Shown here piece after piece: positions 1-8,926 of a stretch of DNA of 64,000 nucleotides (positions are counted from its first letter, which is position 1; each line of letters starts with the position of its first letter). Source of the stretch: Methylobacterium sp. NMS14P (GTDB taxonomy: Bacteria; Pseudomonadota; Alphaproteobacteria; Rhizobiales; Beijerinckiaceae); contig NZ_CP087106.1 in assembly GCF_028583545.1 (NCBI RefSeq), positions 3,208,501-3,272,500 on the forward strand. The letters are read 5' to 3'. The notes under the pieces are model-generated. The model made no database searches. It was not told the origin of the DNA and saw nothing but the letters and a program-made list of their open reading frames with translations. Made by a program: the position numbers and the translations under genes.

Positions 1-19
1 GCAAGGACGGCGGGCGGCC

Positions 20-3000
20 TCACTCCGCTGCGCGCAACGCCGGCGGCCCGCGAACCTCCTCCACCGGCTCCGGACCATCGAGCGCCGCGTCCACCGCCTG
101 CGGCTTGTCCCGGAACGAGAAGCGGTGCGCCAGCCGGTCGAGGTAGATGTAGATCACCGGCGTGGTGAACAGCGTCAGCACCTGGCTCACCGCGAGGCCG
201 CCCACCATGGCGTAGCCCAGCGGCTGCCGGATCTCCGAGCCGGTTCCGGTGGCGATCATCAGCGGGATGCCGCCGAGCAGGGCCGCCATCGTGGTCATGA
301 GGATCGGCCGGAAGCGCAGCAGCGCGGCTTTCCGGATCGCGACCTCGGGCGAGAGACCCTCCTCGCGCTCGGCCACGATGGCGAAGTCGACCAGCATGAT
401 GCCGTTCTTCTTCACGATGCCGATGAGGAGGATGATGCCGATCAGCGCGATCAGGCTGAAGTCGAACCCCGCCCACATCAGCACCGCCAGGGCGCCGACG
501 CCGGCCGAGGGCAGCGTCGACAGGATCGTGAGCGGGTGGATGAAGCTCTCGTAGAGGATGCCGAGGATCAGGTAGACCACGAACAGGGCCGCCAGGATCA
601 GCAGCGGCACCGTCGAGAGCGATTGCTGGAAGGCCTGGGCGGTGCCCTGGAAGCCGCTCACCACGGTCGGCGGCACCTGCAGCTCCCGCATCGCCCGGCC
701 GATCGCCTCCGTGGCCTGGCCGAGGGCGACGTCGGGGGCGAGGTTGAAGCTGATCGTCACCGCCGGGAACTGGCCCTGGTGGTTCACGGCCAGCGGCGCC
801 ACCGGGTCCGTCGTCCAGTGGGCGAAGGCCGCGAGCGGCACCTGCCCGCCGCCGATCGGCGCCTTGATGTAGATCTTGTCGAGGCTCTCGACGCTGCCCT
901 GCAGCGCCGGCAGCACCTCCAGCACCACGTGGTAGCTGTTCAGCTGCGTGAAGTACTGCGCGATCTGGCGCTGGCCGAACGCGTCGTAGAGCGTGTCGTC
1001 GATGAGCTGCGGCGTGATGCCGTAGCGCGAGGCGGCGTCGCGGTCGATCGACAGCGTCAGCGTCGTGCCCCGGGTCTGCTGGTCGGTGGCGACGTCGCGC
1101 AGCTCCGGCAGCGTCTTCATCTTGTCGAGGATGCGCGGCGCCCAGGTGTTCAGCTCGGCGAGGTCCGGGTCCTGCAGGGTGTACTCGAACTGCGTCCGCG
1201 AGGTGCGGCCACCGGTGCGCACGTCCTGGGTCGCCTGGATGAAGGTCCGGATGCCCGCCACGCGATCGAGCTTCGGGCGCAGCCGGCCGATCACCTGGAA
1301 CGCGTTGACGTCGCGCTCGTCGCGGGGCTTGAGCGTGATGTACATGCGCCCGGAATTGAGAGCCTGGCCGTTGCCGCCGAGCGACATGCCGACCGTGGCC
1401 ACCGCCGGATCGGCCTGGACGATCGCGCCGACCTTCTCCTGCAGCGCCTTCATCGCCGAGAAGGAGATGTCCTGGCCCGCCTCGGTGACGCCGATCATGA
1501 AGCCGGTGTCCTGCTGCGGGAAGAAGCCCTTCGGGATCGCCACGAACAGGTAGCCGGTCAGCGCCAGGGTGGCGAAGAAGACGAGGAGCGTCACGCGGCG
1601 GAAGCGCAGGGCGACGTCGAGGGCGTCGGCGTAGACCGCGAGCAGCCAGTCGAAGGCGGCCTCGCTCATCCGGTAGAGGCGGCCGTGGCGCTCGGCATTG
1701 TGCGGCTTGAGCAGCCGCGAGGCCATCATCGGGGTCAGCGTCAGGGAGACGAAGGCCGAGACCGCGATGGTCATCGACAGAACCACGGCGAACTCGCGGA
1801 ACAGCCGGCCGATGATGCCGCCCATCAGCAGGAGCGGGATCAGCACGGCGATGAGCGACACCGAGATCGACACGATGGTGAAGCCGATCTCGCCGGCGCC
1901 CTTGAACGCGGCCTCCATGGGCCGCATCCCCTCCTCGACGTAGCGGCTGATGTTCTCCAGCACGACGATGGCGTCGTCGACCACGAAGCCCACCGAGATG
2001 GTGAGGGCCATCAGCGAGAGGTTGTCGAGGGTGTAGCCCGCCATCCACATCAGCGCGCAGGCGCCGAGCAGCGCGAGCGGCACGGTCACGCTCGGGATCA
2101 CGGTCGCCCAGAAGCTCCGCAGGAAGACGAAGATCACCCCGACGACCAGCACGATCGTCAGCAGCAGGGTGAACTGCACGTCCTCGACCGAGGCGCGGAT
2201 CGTCTGCGTGCGGTCGCTCAGGATGCCGACCTTGATGGCGGCCGGCAGGGTGGCGGTCAGGCGCGGCAGCTGGGCCTTGATGCTGTCGACCGTGTCGATC
2301 ACGTTGGCGCCGGGCTGCTTGAACACGACCAGGAAGATGCCGCGCTTGCCGTTGGTCCAGCCCGCCTGCTTGGTGTCCTCGGGCCCGGCGACGGCCTGGC
2401 CGATGTCGCGGACGCGCAGCGGCGCGCCGTCGCGGTAGGCGACGATGACGTCGTTCCAGTTCTGCGCCGCGGTGAGCTGGTCGTTGGCGTAGATGGTGTA
2501 GCTGTGGCTGCCGCCGTCGATGCTGCCCTTCGGGTTGTTGACGGTGGTGAGGGTCAGCTGCGCGCGCACGTCCTCCAGAGACAGCCCTTTGGCCACGAGC
2601 TTGGCCGGGTCGATCTGGATCCGCACGGCGGGCTTCTGCTGGCCGCCGATGAAGACCTGGGCGACGCCCGAGATCTGGCTGATCCGCTGGGCGAGCTGCA
2701 CGTCGACCGCGTCGTCGACATCGATCAGCGGCATGCTGTCCGAGGTGGCCGAGAGCAGCAGGATCGGTGAATCGGCCGGGTTGACCTTGCGGTAGGTCGG
2801 CGGGGTCGGAAGGTTCTTCGGGAGCTGGCCGCTGGCGGCGTTGATCGCCGCCTGGATGTCGCTCGCGGCGCCGTCGATGTTGCGGTTGAGGTCGAACTGG
2901 ACCGTGACCGTCGAGATCCCGAGGGAGCTCGTCGAGGTCATCTGCGACACGCCCGGGATCTGCGAGAACTGCCGCTCCAGGGGCTGCGCCACCGACGAGG

Positions 3001-3184
3001 CCATCGTCTCCGGGCTGGCCCCGGGCAGCTGCGCGGTCACCTGGATCGTCGGGAAATCCACCTGCGGCAGCGGCGCGACGCCGAGCAGCGGGTAGGCCAC
3101 CACCCCGAGGAACAGGATGCCGACCATGATCAGCGTGGTCGCCACCGGGAACCGGATGAACGGCGCCGAGATGCCGCCCTTCAT
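20..3184 (-). CDS. RND multidrug efflux transporter, MdtB/MdtC type
   Basis: This 1054-residue protein has the full length of an inner-membrane RND (AcrB/MdtB/MdtC) proton-driven drug pump. Its N-terminus carries the first membrane segment (about residues 12-34), followed by the VDFPTIQV and PGASPE motifs typical of the porter domain. The paired aspartates of the proton relay in TM4 are present as D403-D404 in GFVVDDAIVVLEN, and a lysine-bearing TM10 motif (GIVKKNGIMLVDF) is also visible. It lies 49 bases downstream of the membrane-fusion gene on the same strand, so the two form one operon. The outer-membrane factor, and a possible second RND subunit as in MdtBC, would lie left of the window. 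Substrate cannot be read from sequence. Family assignment is secure; MdtB versus MdtC is not. Confidence 0.93.
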   Translation of the reverse strand: MKGGISAPFIRFPVATTLIMVGILFLGVVAYPLLGVAPLPQVDFPTIQVTAQLPGASPETMASSVAQPLERQFSQIPGVSQMTSTSSLGISTVTVQFDLNRNIDGAASDIQAAINAASGQLPKNLPTPPTYRKVNPADSPILLLSATSDSMPLIDVDDAVDVQLAQRISQISGVAQVFIGGQQKPAVRIQIDPAKLVAKGLSLEDVRAQLTLTTVNNPKGSIDGGSHSYTIYANDQLTAAQNWNDVIVAYRDGAPLRVRDIGQAVAGPEDTKQAGWTNGKRGIFLVVFKQPGANVIDTVDSIKAQLPRLTATLPAAIKVGILSDRTQTIRASVEDVQFTLLLTIVLVVGVIFVFLRSFWATVIPSVTVPLALLGACALMWMAGYTLDNLSLMALTISVGFVVDDAIVVLENISRYVEEGMRPMEAAFKGAGEIGFTIVSISVSLIAVLIPLLLMGGIIGRLFREFAVVLSMTIAVSAFVSLTLTPMMASRLLKPHNAERHGRLYRMSEAAFDWLLAVYADALDVALRFRRVTLLVFFATLALTGYLFVAIPKGFFPQQDTGFMIGVTEAGQDISFSAMKALQEKVGAIVQADPAVATVGMSLGGNGQALNSGRMYITLKPRDERDVNAFQVIGRLRPKLDRVAGIRTFIQATQDVRTGGRTSRTQFEYTLQDPDLAELNTWAPRILDKMKTLPELRDVATDQQTRGTTLTLSIDRDAASRYGITPQLIDDTLYDAFGQRQIAQYFTQLNSYHVVLEVLPALQGSVESLDKIYIKAPIGGGQVPLAAFAHWTTDPVAPLAVNHQGQFPAVTISFNLAPDVALGQATEAIGRAMRELQVPPTVVSGFQGTAQAFQQSLSTVPLLILAALFVVYLILGILYESFIHPLTILSTLPSAGVGALAVLMWAGFDFSLIALIGIILLIGIVKKNGIMLVDFAIVAEREEGLSPEVAIRKAALLRFRPILMTTMAALLGGIPLMIATGTGSEIRQPLGYAMVGGLAVSQVLTLFTTPVIYIYLDRLAHRFSFRDKPQAVDAALDGPEPVEEVRGPPALRAAE

Positions 3185-3233
3185 GGCCGGCCCCCGCGCG
3201 GCGACGCGCCCGCCGTGAGGCGTCCCGCGCGCA

Positions 3234-4490
3234 TCACTGAACCGCCTCCGCCTGCGCGGTGTGGGCGGCGGCGTGCGGGTCGGCCACGTGGCTGCCGTCC
3301 TGCACCTTGTACTGCCCGGCGACGATCACCCGCTCGCCGGGCCGGAGGTCGCCGCTGAGGATCCGCGTCCGCCCCGAATCCGAGCGGCCCGCCTTCAGCG
3401 CGCGCTGATGCGCCCGGTTGGCATCGTCGACCACGAAGGCGAACAGGCCGTCGGGCCCGTGCTGGATCGCGTCGTCCGGCACCGTCGTGGCGACCGCGAC
3501 CGTGCCGACCCGCATCTTGGTTGAGACCGACAGGCCCGGCCACAGGGCGTGGTTCTTGTTCTCGAAGACGGCCTTGAGGCGGATCGTGCCCGTCGCGGTG
3601 TCGACCTGGTTGTTGAACAGGGCGAGCTTGCCGTCCGCGAGCTTGGTCAGCCCGTCCGACGTCCAGGCCTCGACCGGCACATCTCCGGCCTTCAGGGCCG
3701 CGGTGATCGCGGGCAGCTGATCCTCCGGAGCCGTGAACACCACGAAGATCGGCTCGACCTGGGTGATCGTCACGATCGGGGTCTGGCCGGCCGCGTTGAC
3801 GATGTTGCCGATATCGACCTGCCGGAACCCCGTGACGCCGTCGATGGGCGCGCGGATCGTGGCGTAGCCGAGCTGCGTGGTGGCGTTGTCGATGGCGGCC
3901 TGGTCGGACGCCACCTGCGCGGTGAGCTGGGCGACCAGGGCCGTCTGCGTCTCGGTCTGCTGCCGGGACGCGTAGGCGCCGAGCCCGGTGTAGCGGACGA
4001 GGTCCGCCTTCGCGTTGCCGAGATTGGCCGTGTCCTGCTCCTTCTTGGCCTTCGCCTGATCCAGCGCCGCCTGGTAGGGCCGCGGGTCGATCTGCACCAG
4101 CACGTCGCCCTTGTGGACGGTCTGACCCTCGCGGAACGCGACCTGGTGGATCTCGCCGTCGACGCGCGTGCGCACCTGGACGGTGTTGTACGCCTGGACA
4201 GTGCCGAGGCCGTTCGAGACGAGGGCGAACGGTCCCTGCTCGACCGTGCCGAGCGTGACGGGTACCGGCAGCGGGGCGGCCGTCCTGGCCTTCGCCGTGG
4301 GCTCGTTCAGGCGCGTGTAGCCGTAGGCGCCACCGCCCGCGACGGCGAGCAGCAGCAGGATCAGGCCGGCCGCGCCGGAGCGCTTCTTGGCCGGACCGGT
4401 CGCGGCGCGACGCGCCTCGCCGTGGCTCCGGTCCGCGACCGTCTCGTCCGCGCGAGACCCGCCGCGATCGTGCACGTCCTCACTCAGCAT
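3234..4490 (-). CDS. RND periplasmic adaptor (membrane-fusion protein), MdtA type
   Basis: A 418-residue HlyD/AcrA-family adaptor that would link the RND pump to an outer-membrane channel. After a cytoplasmic tail there is one membrane anchor (a leucine/alanine-rich stretch around residues 40-55). Then come the lipoyl half-motif with DGEIHQVAFREGQTVHKGD, an alpha-helical hairpin rich in A, K and Q (YQAALDQAKAKKEQD), the second lipoyl half (TIRAPIDGVTG) and a beta-barrel domain. The ATG at 4490 is preferred because residues after it look like a normal MdtA N-terminus; an in-frame TTG at 4559 would add 23 residues that do not resemble the family. It is the first gene of the efflux operon. A palindrome lies about 50-70 bases upstream. 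Confidence 0.9.
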   Translation of the reverse strand: MLSEDVHDRGGSRADETVADRSHGEARRAATGPAKKRSGAAGLILLLLAVAGGGAYGYTRLNEPTAKARTAAPLPVPVTLGTVEQGPFALVSNGLGTVQAYNTVQVRTRVDGEIHQVAFREGQTVHKGDVLVQIDPRPYQAALDQAKAKKEQDTANLGNAKADLVRYTGLGAYASRQQTETQTALVAQLTAQVASDQAAIDNATTQLGYATIRAPIDGVTGFRQVDIGNIVNAAGQTPIVTITQVEPIFVVFTAPEDQLPAITAALKAGDVPVEAWTSDGLTKLADGKLALFNNQVDTATGTIRLKAVFENKNHALWPGLSVSTKMRVGTVAVATTVPDDAIQHGPDGLFAFVVDDANRAHQRALKAGRSDSGRTRILSGDLRPGERVIVAGQYKVQDGSHVADPHAAAHTAQAEAVQ

Positions 4491-4541
4491 GCGCCGCTTT
4501 CCGCCCGTTGATCCGACCGCTTCGTGCACGGGGATAATTTT

Positions 4542-4563
4542 GCATTCAATAGCATACAATGCT
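4542..4563. promoter_or_regulatory. Palindromic element upstream of the efflux operon
   Basis: Two overlapping inverted repeats sit in an AT-rich stretch upstream of the mdtA-like start: GCATT at 4542-4546 with AATGC at 4558-4562, and AGCAT-ACA-ATGCT at 4551-4563, which is perfect. Efflux operons are often controlled by TetR-family repressors binding such palindromes, but no regulator gene is adjacent, so its role as an operator is inferred. Confidence 0.4.
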
Positions 4564-4745
4564 GGCGCCGGACATCGCGGCGCTCCGCGGAGTGCGGCAA
4601 TGTTCCGTGAGCGGAAAGCGTGCTACCGCCGCGGATGAAGGGCGGCGTCGCTCCGTTGGACGCCCTGTCCGGACGGCCCGGGCCCCGTTCGCGCGCGCGG
4701 GATGTCCGCCGAGGCCGCGCCGAGGATGTGAGACCGGGACGCCGC

Positions 4746-4973
4746 ATGGCCTCGACTCTGGAACTGGATGGCCTGACCGAACTGCGCGACGCGCTGGTAG
4801 AGGAGCGGCAGATCATCGTCGCGTCGGTGCGCAAGCTGCGCGACACGCGGCGGCAGAAAGGCACCTTCGTGCTCGGCGACGGCGCGGAAGCCGGGCCGCG
4901 GCTGGTCGCCGTGCAGGAGCAGATCGAGGTGGTCGAATCCATCATCGCCGCGCTGACGCAATCCCGGGCCTGA
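4746..4973 (+). CDS. Small coiled-coil hypothetical protein (75 aa)
   Basis: I do not recognise this 75-residue protein. It is predicted helical: charged heptad-like runs (LTELRDALVEERQIIVASVRKLRD) flank a short glycine-containing segment (GTFVLGDGAEAG), followed by a second helix (LVAVQEQIEVVESIIAAL). This suggests a helical-hairpin or short coiled-coil protein without membrane segment or signal peptide. The ATG at 4746 is chosen because upstream in-frame residues are arginine/proline-rich and look untranslated. No strong ribosome binding site is visible, so the start is uncertain. It is divergent from the efflux operon and has no obvious partner. Confidence 0.6.
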   Translation: MASTLELDGLTELRDALVEERQIIVASVRKLRDTRRQKGTFVLGDGAEAGPRLVAVQEQIEVVESIIAALTQSRA

Positions 4974-5424
4974 CGCATCCGCTGTCGGATCTCGGAAGAG
5001 CCGACCCGGCACCCGCGCGCGGGCCGCTCCCGATCGGGATTGGCACAGTTCGGTGTCCGGGATGTTTCTGAGGCTTTCGCCGAGCTGGCGACGGGAAGGA
5101 CACTTTCCAGACGGCTGGATGCCGAGCCAGAACGCGTTTCTACTGCCCGGTTGGCCCAAGTTTAGTGTTCTCAAGCGCTATCGATCGAATAAGGATCTGC
5201 TCGGACATGCGGTCCCGGGTATTTGATGTGCCGCCGCTGCGACGTGGGCACGGTCACCGGGACGCGCTGCGCCTTGCCCCGGTCCTGGGATCAGTTTGCC
5301 GGCATTGCATTGCGCCCGGCGTGACGATCTCGCCGGCTTGTACAAGATCTGCCCATCTTTCGGGCTGGACGATCGCGCGGATGTCCTGTTAGCGCACCGC
5401 AACTCAAGGCGCGGGACTTTGAAC
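4974..5424. other. Intergenic stretch, no gene recognised
   Basis: About 450 bases between two small genes. Open frames here give arginine-, serine- and proline-rich translations without any motif, on both strands, and I regard them as chance frames in GC-rich DNA. A stretch around 5155-5200 is richer in A and T and could hold a promoter for the downstream small gene, but I see no convincing -35/-10 pair, repeat or RNA gene. Confidence 0.5.
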
Positions 5425-5604
5425 ATGGACGCCTTCGATCACGCCGAGATGGCGCGCGACGCCGACGAGACCATCGACACGCCCCACGAGAGCGACCGCC
5501 TCGCCCTCTGGCGTGCCCTCGACGCCGACCGGGGCGCGCGCGACGAGCGGACCGCGCGCCTGCGCGCCATGCGCCTCATCGCCGGCGAGGACGCTGCCGA
5601 CTGA
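5425..5604 (+). CDS. Small acidic hypothetical protein (59 aa)
   Basis: A 59-residue protein, acidic in its first half (MDAFDHAEMARDADETIDTP) and rich in arginine and alanine in its second, predicted to be mostly helical. I do not recognise a family. The ATG at 5425 is preferred over upstream in-frame starts because the added residues (cysteine- and arginine-rich) look non-coding. Its stop codon directly abuts the stop of the convergent 71-residue gene on the other strand, a compact arrangement that supports both being real. No signal peptide or membrane segment. Confidence 0.5.
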   Translation: MDAFDHAEMARDADETIDTPHESDRLALWRALDADRGARDERTARLRAMRLIAGEDAAD

Positions 5605-5820
5605 TCACGCGGTCTCCGGCTCACCGTCCGGCAACCGGCTCGCCAGCACGAAGCCGACCGCCATGGCCATGGCTTCGGCCTGCGCGATCAGCGTCGGTTC
5701 TCCGGCGTCCCGCGCCGCCTGCAGCAGCTCGATCGCGTGCCGGCCGAGTCGCAGGTCCACATCCGCGTCGCCGGCTGGGACCCTGTCCGGAATCCCGTGA
5801 TTCTGGCTTCGGTCAGTCAT
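5605..5820 (-). CDS. Hypothetical protein (71 aa), coupled to isochorismatase-like gene
   Basis: An unrecognised 71-residue protein with a polar N-terminus and a long predicted helix rich in alanine and methionine (AIELLQAARDAGEPTLIAQAEAMAMAVGFVLASRL). The hydrophobic end could be a helix-packing face rather than a membrane span. Its start overlaps the end of the upstream isochorismatase-like gene by 8 bases, so it is probably translated by coupling and is the third gene of an acetyltransferase-hydrolase operon. Function unknown. Confidence 0.6.
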   Translation of the reverse strand: MTDRSQNHGIPDRVPAGDADVDLRLGRHAIELLQAARDAGEPTLIAQAEAMAMAVGFVLASRLPDGEPETA

Positions 5821-6427
5821 TGGCGTGCGTGGGTCTCGAAGCTGTGGGCATGGCCTTGAACGGCGCGGAGGCCGCGATCCAGGATCGCGTGTCGGTGACG
5901 TCGCCGAACACCCGCATCACCGCGCTCACCGACCGGTGGATCTCATCGGCGGAGATGCCGTCCAGGTCGTGGCTCGCGGAGGCATCGGACAGGAAGGTCA
6001 CGTCCTGGCCGCGGTGGAAGCCGTCGACCGCCGTCGCGAGGCAGGACGATTCGCCGGCGAAGCCCGCGATGACGAGCGGCGGCGAGCCGCGCTCCATCGC
6101 GTCCGCGAAGGCGGGGCTCGCGTAGCAGGAGGGGCGATCCCGGTCGAAGATCATGTCGCAGCCGTGCGGCTCGAAGCCCTCGATCCAGCGGACGAAGCGG
6201 CTGCCCGCCTGGAACAGGGGCGCGCCGATCCAGCGGACATAGACCACCTGCATGCCGCTCGCGCGGGCGTGCGCGAGCGCGCGGCGGCAGTTCGAGAGCG
6301 CCGGCTCGATCCCCGCCAGGGCGAGCGGGCGGCCCGCGACCTCGTATTCCTGCTGCATGTCCACCAGCACCAGGGCCGGGACGCTGCGCGGCCGGCGATA
6401 CAGCGCCGGGTTGATCGGCCGGTTCAT
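5813..6427 (-). CDS. Isochorismatase-family (cysteine) hydrolase
   Basis: A 204-residue protein of the isochorismatase/nicotinamidase superfamily, cytosolic cysteine hydrolases acting on amides or vinyl ethers. The family fold is visible as ALVLVDMQQEY with catalytic aspartate D23 and as VIAGFAGESSCLATAV with the likely nucleophile C129. The lysine that normally completes the triad lies before the S-A/S-x-F motif; here that place reads FDRDRPSCYASPAF, with arginines R96/R98 instead, so catalysis may be altered. The start codon overlaps the acetyltransferase stop as ATGA, and its own end overlaps the next gene, so the three are translationally coupled. The substrate is unknown. Confidence 0.83.
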   Translation of the reverse strand: MNRPINPALYRRPRSVPALVLVDMQQEYEVAGRPLALAGIEPALSNCRRALAHARASGMQVVYVRWIGAPLFQAGSRFVRWIEGFEPHGCDMIFDRDRPSCYASPAFADAMERGSPPLVIAGFAGESSCLATAVDGFHRGQDVTFLSDASASHDLDGISADEIHRSVSAVMRVFGDVTDTRSWIAASAPFKAMPTASRPTHAND

Positions 6428-7677
6428 CGCGCGGCGACCGTCCGGTCGACGGACGGGCGGGTCACGGCGCGGCCGCGCGAATGGTCGAGGGCGCCCGCCC
6501 GGTGCCAGCGGCCCTCCGGCCGGATGATGACGTAGGGGTCGGCGCCGAGGCCGATCGCCTGCGGGTGCGGCTCCGCCTCCATCAGCATCTCGACGTAGTC
6601 GAAATCCGAGAAGACCAGCTCCTGCGCGCCCTCGAAGATGCGGAAGCCGAAGCGGCTCCAGAAGCCGACGAGGCGCTTCTGGGCGTGGCCGTAGAGCCGC
6701 CGGTAGCCCTTGACCCGGGCCAGCTCGATCCCGGCGCGGACCAGCGCGAAGGACAGGCGCGTGTTGCGGAACTCGGCCCGGACCGCGAGGCGCTCGATCT
6801 TGGCGAAATCCGCGAAGAACCGGATGCGCAGGCAGCCCGCCGGCTCGTCGCCGACATAGCCGATCAGGTGCGTCGCCGAGAGGTCGTTGCCGTCGAACTC
6901 CTCCTCGTACGGGCAGGCCTGCTCCGCCATGTACACGGCGGCGCGCAGGGCGATCACGCGGGACAGGTCCTCCATGTTCCGCGCGACCGCGACGCTGATG
7001 CCGGTCCCGCCCGGCCGGTGGCTGTCGTAGGGGGGCGCCCGCTCCGCCTTCGGTGAGCGGGCGAAATGGTACAGGATCCCGCGGGCGGAGGTCTGTGCCG
7101 CGAAGCCGAGGGCCGTCAGGAGGTCGGCGCCCTCGGGCGTCGCCGCGCGGGCGTAGAAGTCCACGCCCCGATAGGTCGGGCTCGACAGACGATCGAAGAC
7201 GAGGCCGACTCCTCCGGAGAGGCGCCGCCGCGCGTAGACGGCCCAGACGTAGATACCGGCCGGACGTTCGTGCTGGCCGGCCAGCATCGCGGCGGGCGGA
7301 TCGGCCGCGTCGAGCGTTCCGTTCTCGAGCGCGGCCATGCCGTCGGCGTTCAGCATCAGGCAGGCCACGAACCCTTCGCCGCGCGGATCCGCAGCATTGA
7401 ATTTGTGCCGCTGGGCGATCGCCATGACGCTGTCGGGATTGATCGACATCACCCGCTGGACGGTGCGCAGGGGCGCGAGATCGGGCAGGTCCGCGCGCGC
7501 CGCCGCGATCAGCCGCGCCAGATCGTCGGGTGTGGGCGTGAAGACCACGAGGTGACGGGCAATTCGGCCGACCTCGAGCGCATTCAGCGCGTGCCGCGGC
7601 TCGGGAGAGACTAGCGCTGTACCGAGTTGATCGGCGTCCTTCGCGACGAACTGCGCGCGAGCAATGTGCACCGTCAT
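6424..7677 (-). CDS. Two-part GNAT-family N-acyltransferase (417 aa)
   Basis: The C-terminal half is a GNAT acyltransferase: CLRIRFFADFAKIERLAVRAEFRNTRLSFALVRAGIELA gives the beta4 strand, acyl-CoA pyrophosphate-binding loop and helix, followed by GYRRLYGHAQKRLVGFWSRFGF. The N-terminal ~190 residues are less clear; they look like a degenerate second GNAT-like or other alpha/beta domain ending near GADLLTALGFAAQ. Typical GNATs are 150-200 residues, so this is a double-length protein. The ATG at 7677 is preferred: an ACAGGT ribosome binding site lies 7 bases ahead. It heads a coupled operon with the isochorismatase-like hydrolase and is divergent from a LysR regulator, which probably controls it. 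The acyl acceptor is unknown. Confidence 0.8.
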   Translation of the reverse strand: MTVHIARAQFVAKDADQLGTALVSPEPRHALNALEVGRIARHLVVFTPTPDDLARLIAAARADLPDLAPLRTVQRVMSINPDSVMAIAQRHKFNAADPRGEGFVACLMLNADGMAALENGTLDAADPPAAMLAGQHERPAGIYVWAVYARRRLSGGVGLVFDRLSSPTYRGVDFYARAATPEGADLLTALGFAAQTSARGILYHFARSPKAERAPPYDSHRPGGTGISVAVARNMEDLSRVIALRAAVYMAEQACPYEEEFDGNDLSATHLIGYVGDEPAGCLRIRFFADFAKIERLAVRAEFRNTRLSFALVRAGIELARVKGYRRLYGHAQKRLVGFWSRFGFRIFEGAQELVFSDFDYVEMLMEAEPHPQAIGLGADPYVIIRPEGRWHRAGALDHSRGRAVTRPSVDRTVAAR

Positions 7678-7774
7678 CGGATGACCTGTCATTCGGGTAC
7701 GGATTGACGGTCCAGCACTTCGCATCTAGCGCTCTGGCTGTATGTGCAAAATTTGAAACAGGGGTGTTCCGTCG

Positions 7775-8788
7775 ATGGAACAGGCGGAGGCGAGCCGGGA
7801 CCCGATGCCCGACTGGCAGAGCATCCGGGTCTTCCTGGCGCTCCAGCGGTCCGGCAGCTTCCGCTCGGCGGCGACGAAGCTCGGCCTGTCGGTGAACTCG
7901 GTGCGGCGCCGGATCGACGATCTCGAGGCGCTGATCGGCGCGCCGCTGCTGACCCGACACGTGGACGGGATCCGCCTCACCGCCGAGGGCCACGCGATCC
8001 TCGAGGCCGCCGGCCGCATGGAGGCGGCCGCCTTCAGCCTCGTGCGCACCGGCGAGGGCGCGCCCTTCGCCGAGACCGGCGAGGTGCGGATCGCCGTGAC
8101 GGAGGGGCTGGGGGCCTTCTGGCTCGCGCCGCGCCTCGTCGAGTTCCAGCGCGCCAACCCGCGCCTGACCGTCGACCTCCGCTGCGCGATGGAATCCGCC
8201 GACGTCCTGCGGCTCGAGGCCGACGTGGCGATCCAGCTGACGCGGCCGACCAGCCCGGACCTGCGCATCGTCAAGCTCGGCCGGATCCACATGGTGCCGT
8301 ACGCCGCGCGGAGCTACGAGGAGACCTACGGGCTCCCGGCGCGCCCGGAAGACCTCGAGCGCCACCGGATCGTGGTGCAGGACGGCGGCCAGACCGTAGC
8401 CCTCGAGGACTACGTGCGGTCGGTCCCGGGCTTCCCCGCGAAGGTCCCGATCACCCTGAAGGTCAACGTCAGCAGCGCGTATTACTGGGCCATCGCCAAG
8501 GGGGCCGGGATCGGCCTGCTGCCGACCTATGCCAGCGCGATCGGCGCGCAGGTCGTTCCGGTGGACAATCTCGGCCGCTTCAGCGTCGACATCTGGCTGA
8601 CCTATCACCCGGACGCCGAGCGGATCACCCGCGTGCGGCGGACGATCGACTGGCTGCGGGGCTCCTTCGACCCGAAGCGCTATCCCTGGTTCCGGGACGA
8701 GTTCATCCACCCCCGCGACCTGCCGGGTGCCGTGAAGGGTGCCCCCCTGCCCGACCTGTTCGCCGGCTTCATCGCCATGACGCCCTGA
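7775..8788 (+). CDS. LysR-family transcriptional regulator
   Basis: A 337-residue LysR-type regulator. After a short N-terminal extension, the winged HTH is visible as WQSIRVFLALQRSGSFRSAATKLGLSVNSVRRRIDDLEALIGAPLLTRH, followed by the linker helix and a substrate-binding-like effector domain (from about residue 105). Its start lies 97 bases from the divergently transcribed acetyltransferase gene, the usual arrangement of a LysR regulator and its target. It also precedes the urease genes on the same strand with a 138-base gap, but there is no sequence evidence that it is cotranscribed with them or regulates urease. The effector is unknown. Confidence 0.88.
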   Translation: MEQAEASRDPMPDWQSIRVFLALQRSGSFRSAATKLGLSVNSVRRRIDDLEALIGAPLLTRHVDGIRLTAEGHAILEAAGRMEAAAFSLVRTGEGAPFAETGEVRIAVTEGLGAFWLAPRLVEFQRANPRLTVDLRCAMESADVLRLEADVAIQLTRPTSPDLRIVKLGRIHMVPYAARSYEETYGLPARPEDLERHRIVVQDGGQTVALEDYVRSVPGFPAKVPITLKVNVSSAYYWAIAKGAGIGLLPTYASAIGAQVVPVDNLGRFSVDIWLTYHPDAERITRVRRTIDWLRGSFDPKRYPWFRDEFIHPRDLPGAVKGAPLPDLFAGFIAMTP

Positions 8789-8926
8789 CCCCTCCGCGAT
8801 CCCGGCGCGCCTCCGCGCGCGGGGCCGCGACGGCCGCTGGTCCGGGTCCTGCAACGGCCGCCGCCCGCCCTTGACCGCGCCGCGCGCATGATCCTTGCTC
8901 CGGCCGCCGCGACGACGAGGTTGCCC

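Noticed and set aside
125..2770. An 881-residue open frame antisense to the RND pump gene
   Set aside because: Its residues are arginine-, histidine- and aspartate-rich without motifs, as expected from the complementary strand of a GC-rich gene; the pump reading has all family motifs.
5165..5426. Small open frames on both strands in the 450-base gap
   Set aside because: The translations are cysteine/arginine/serine-rich, lack ribosome binding sites and overlap each other.
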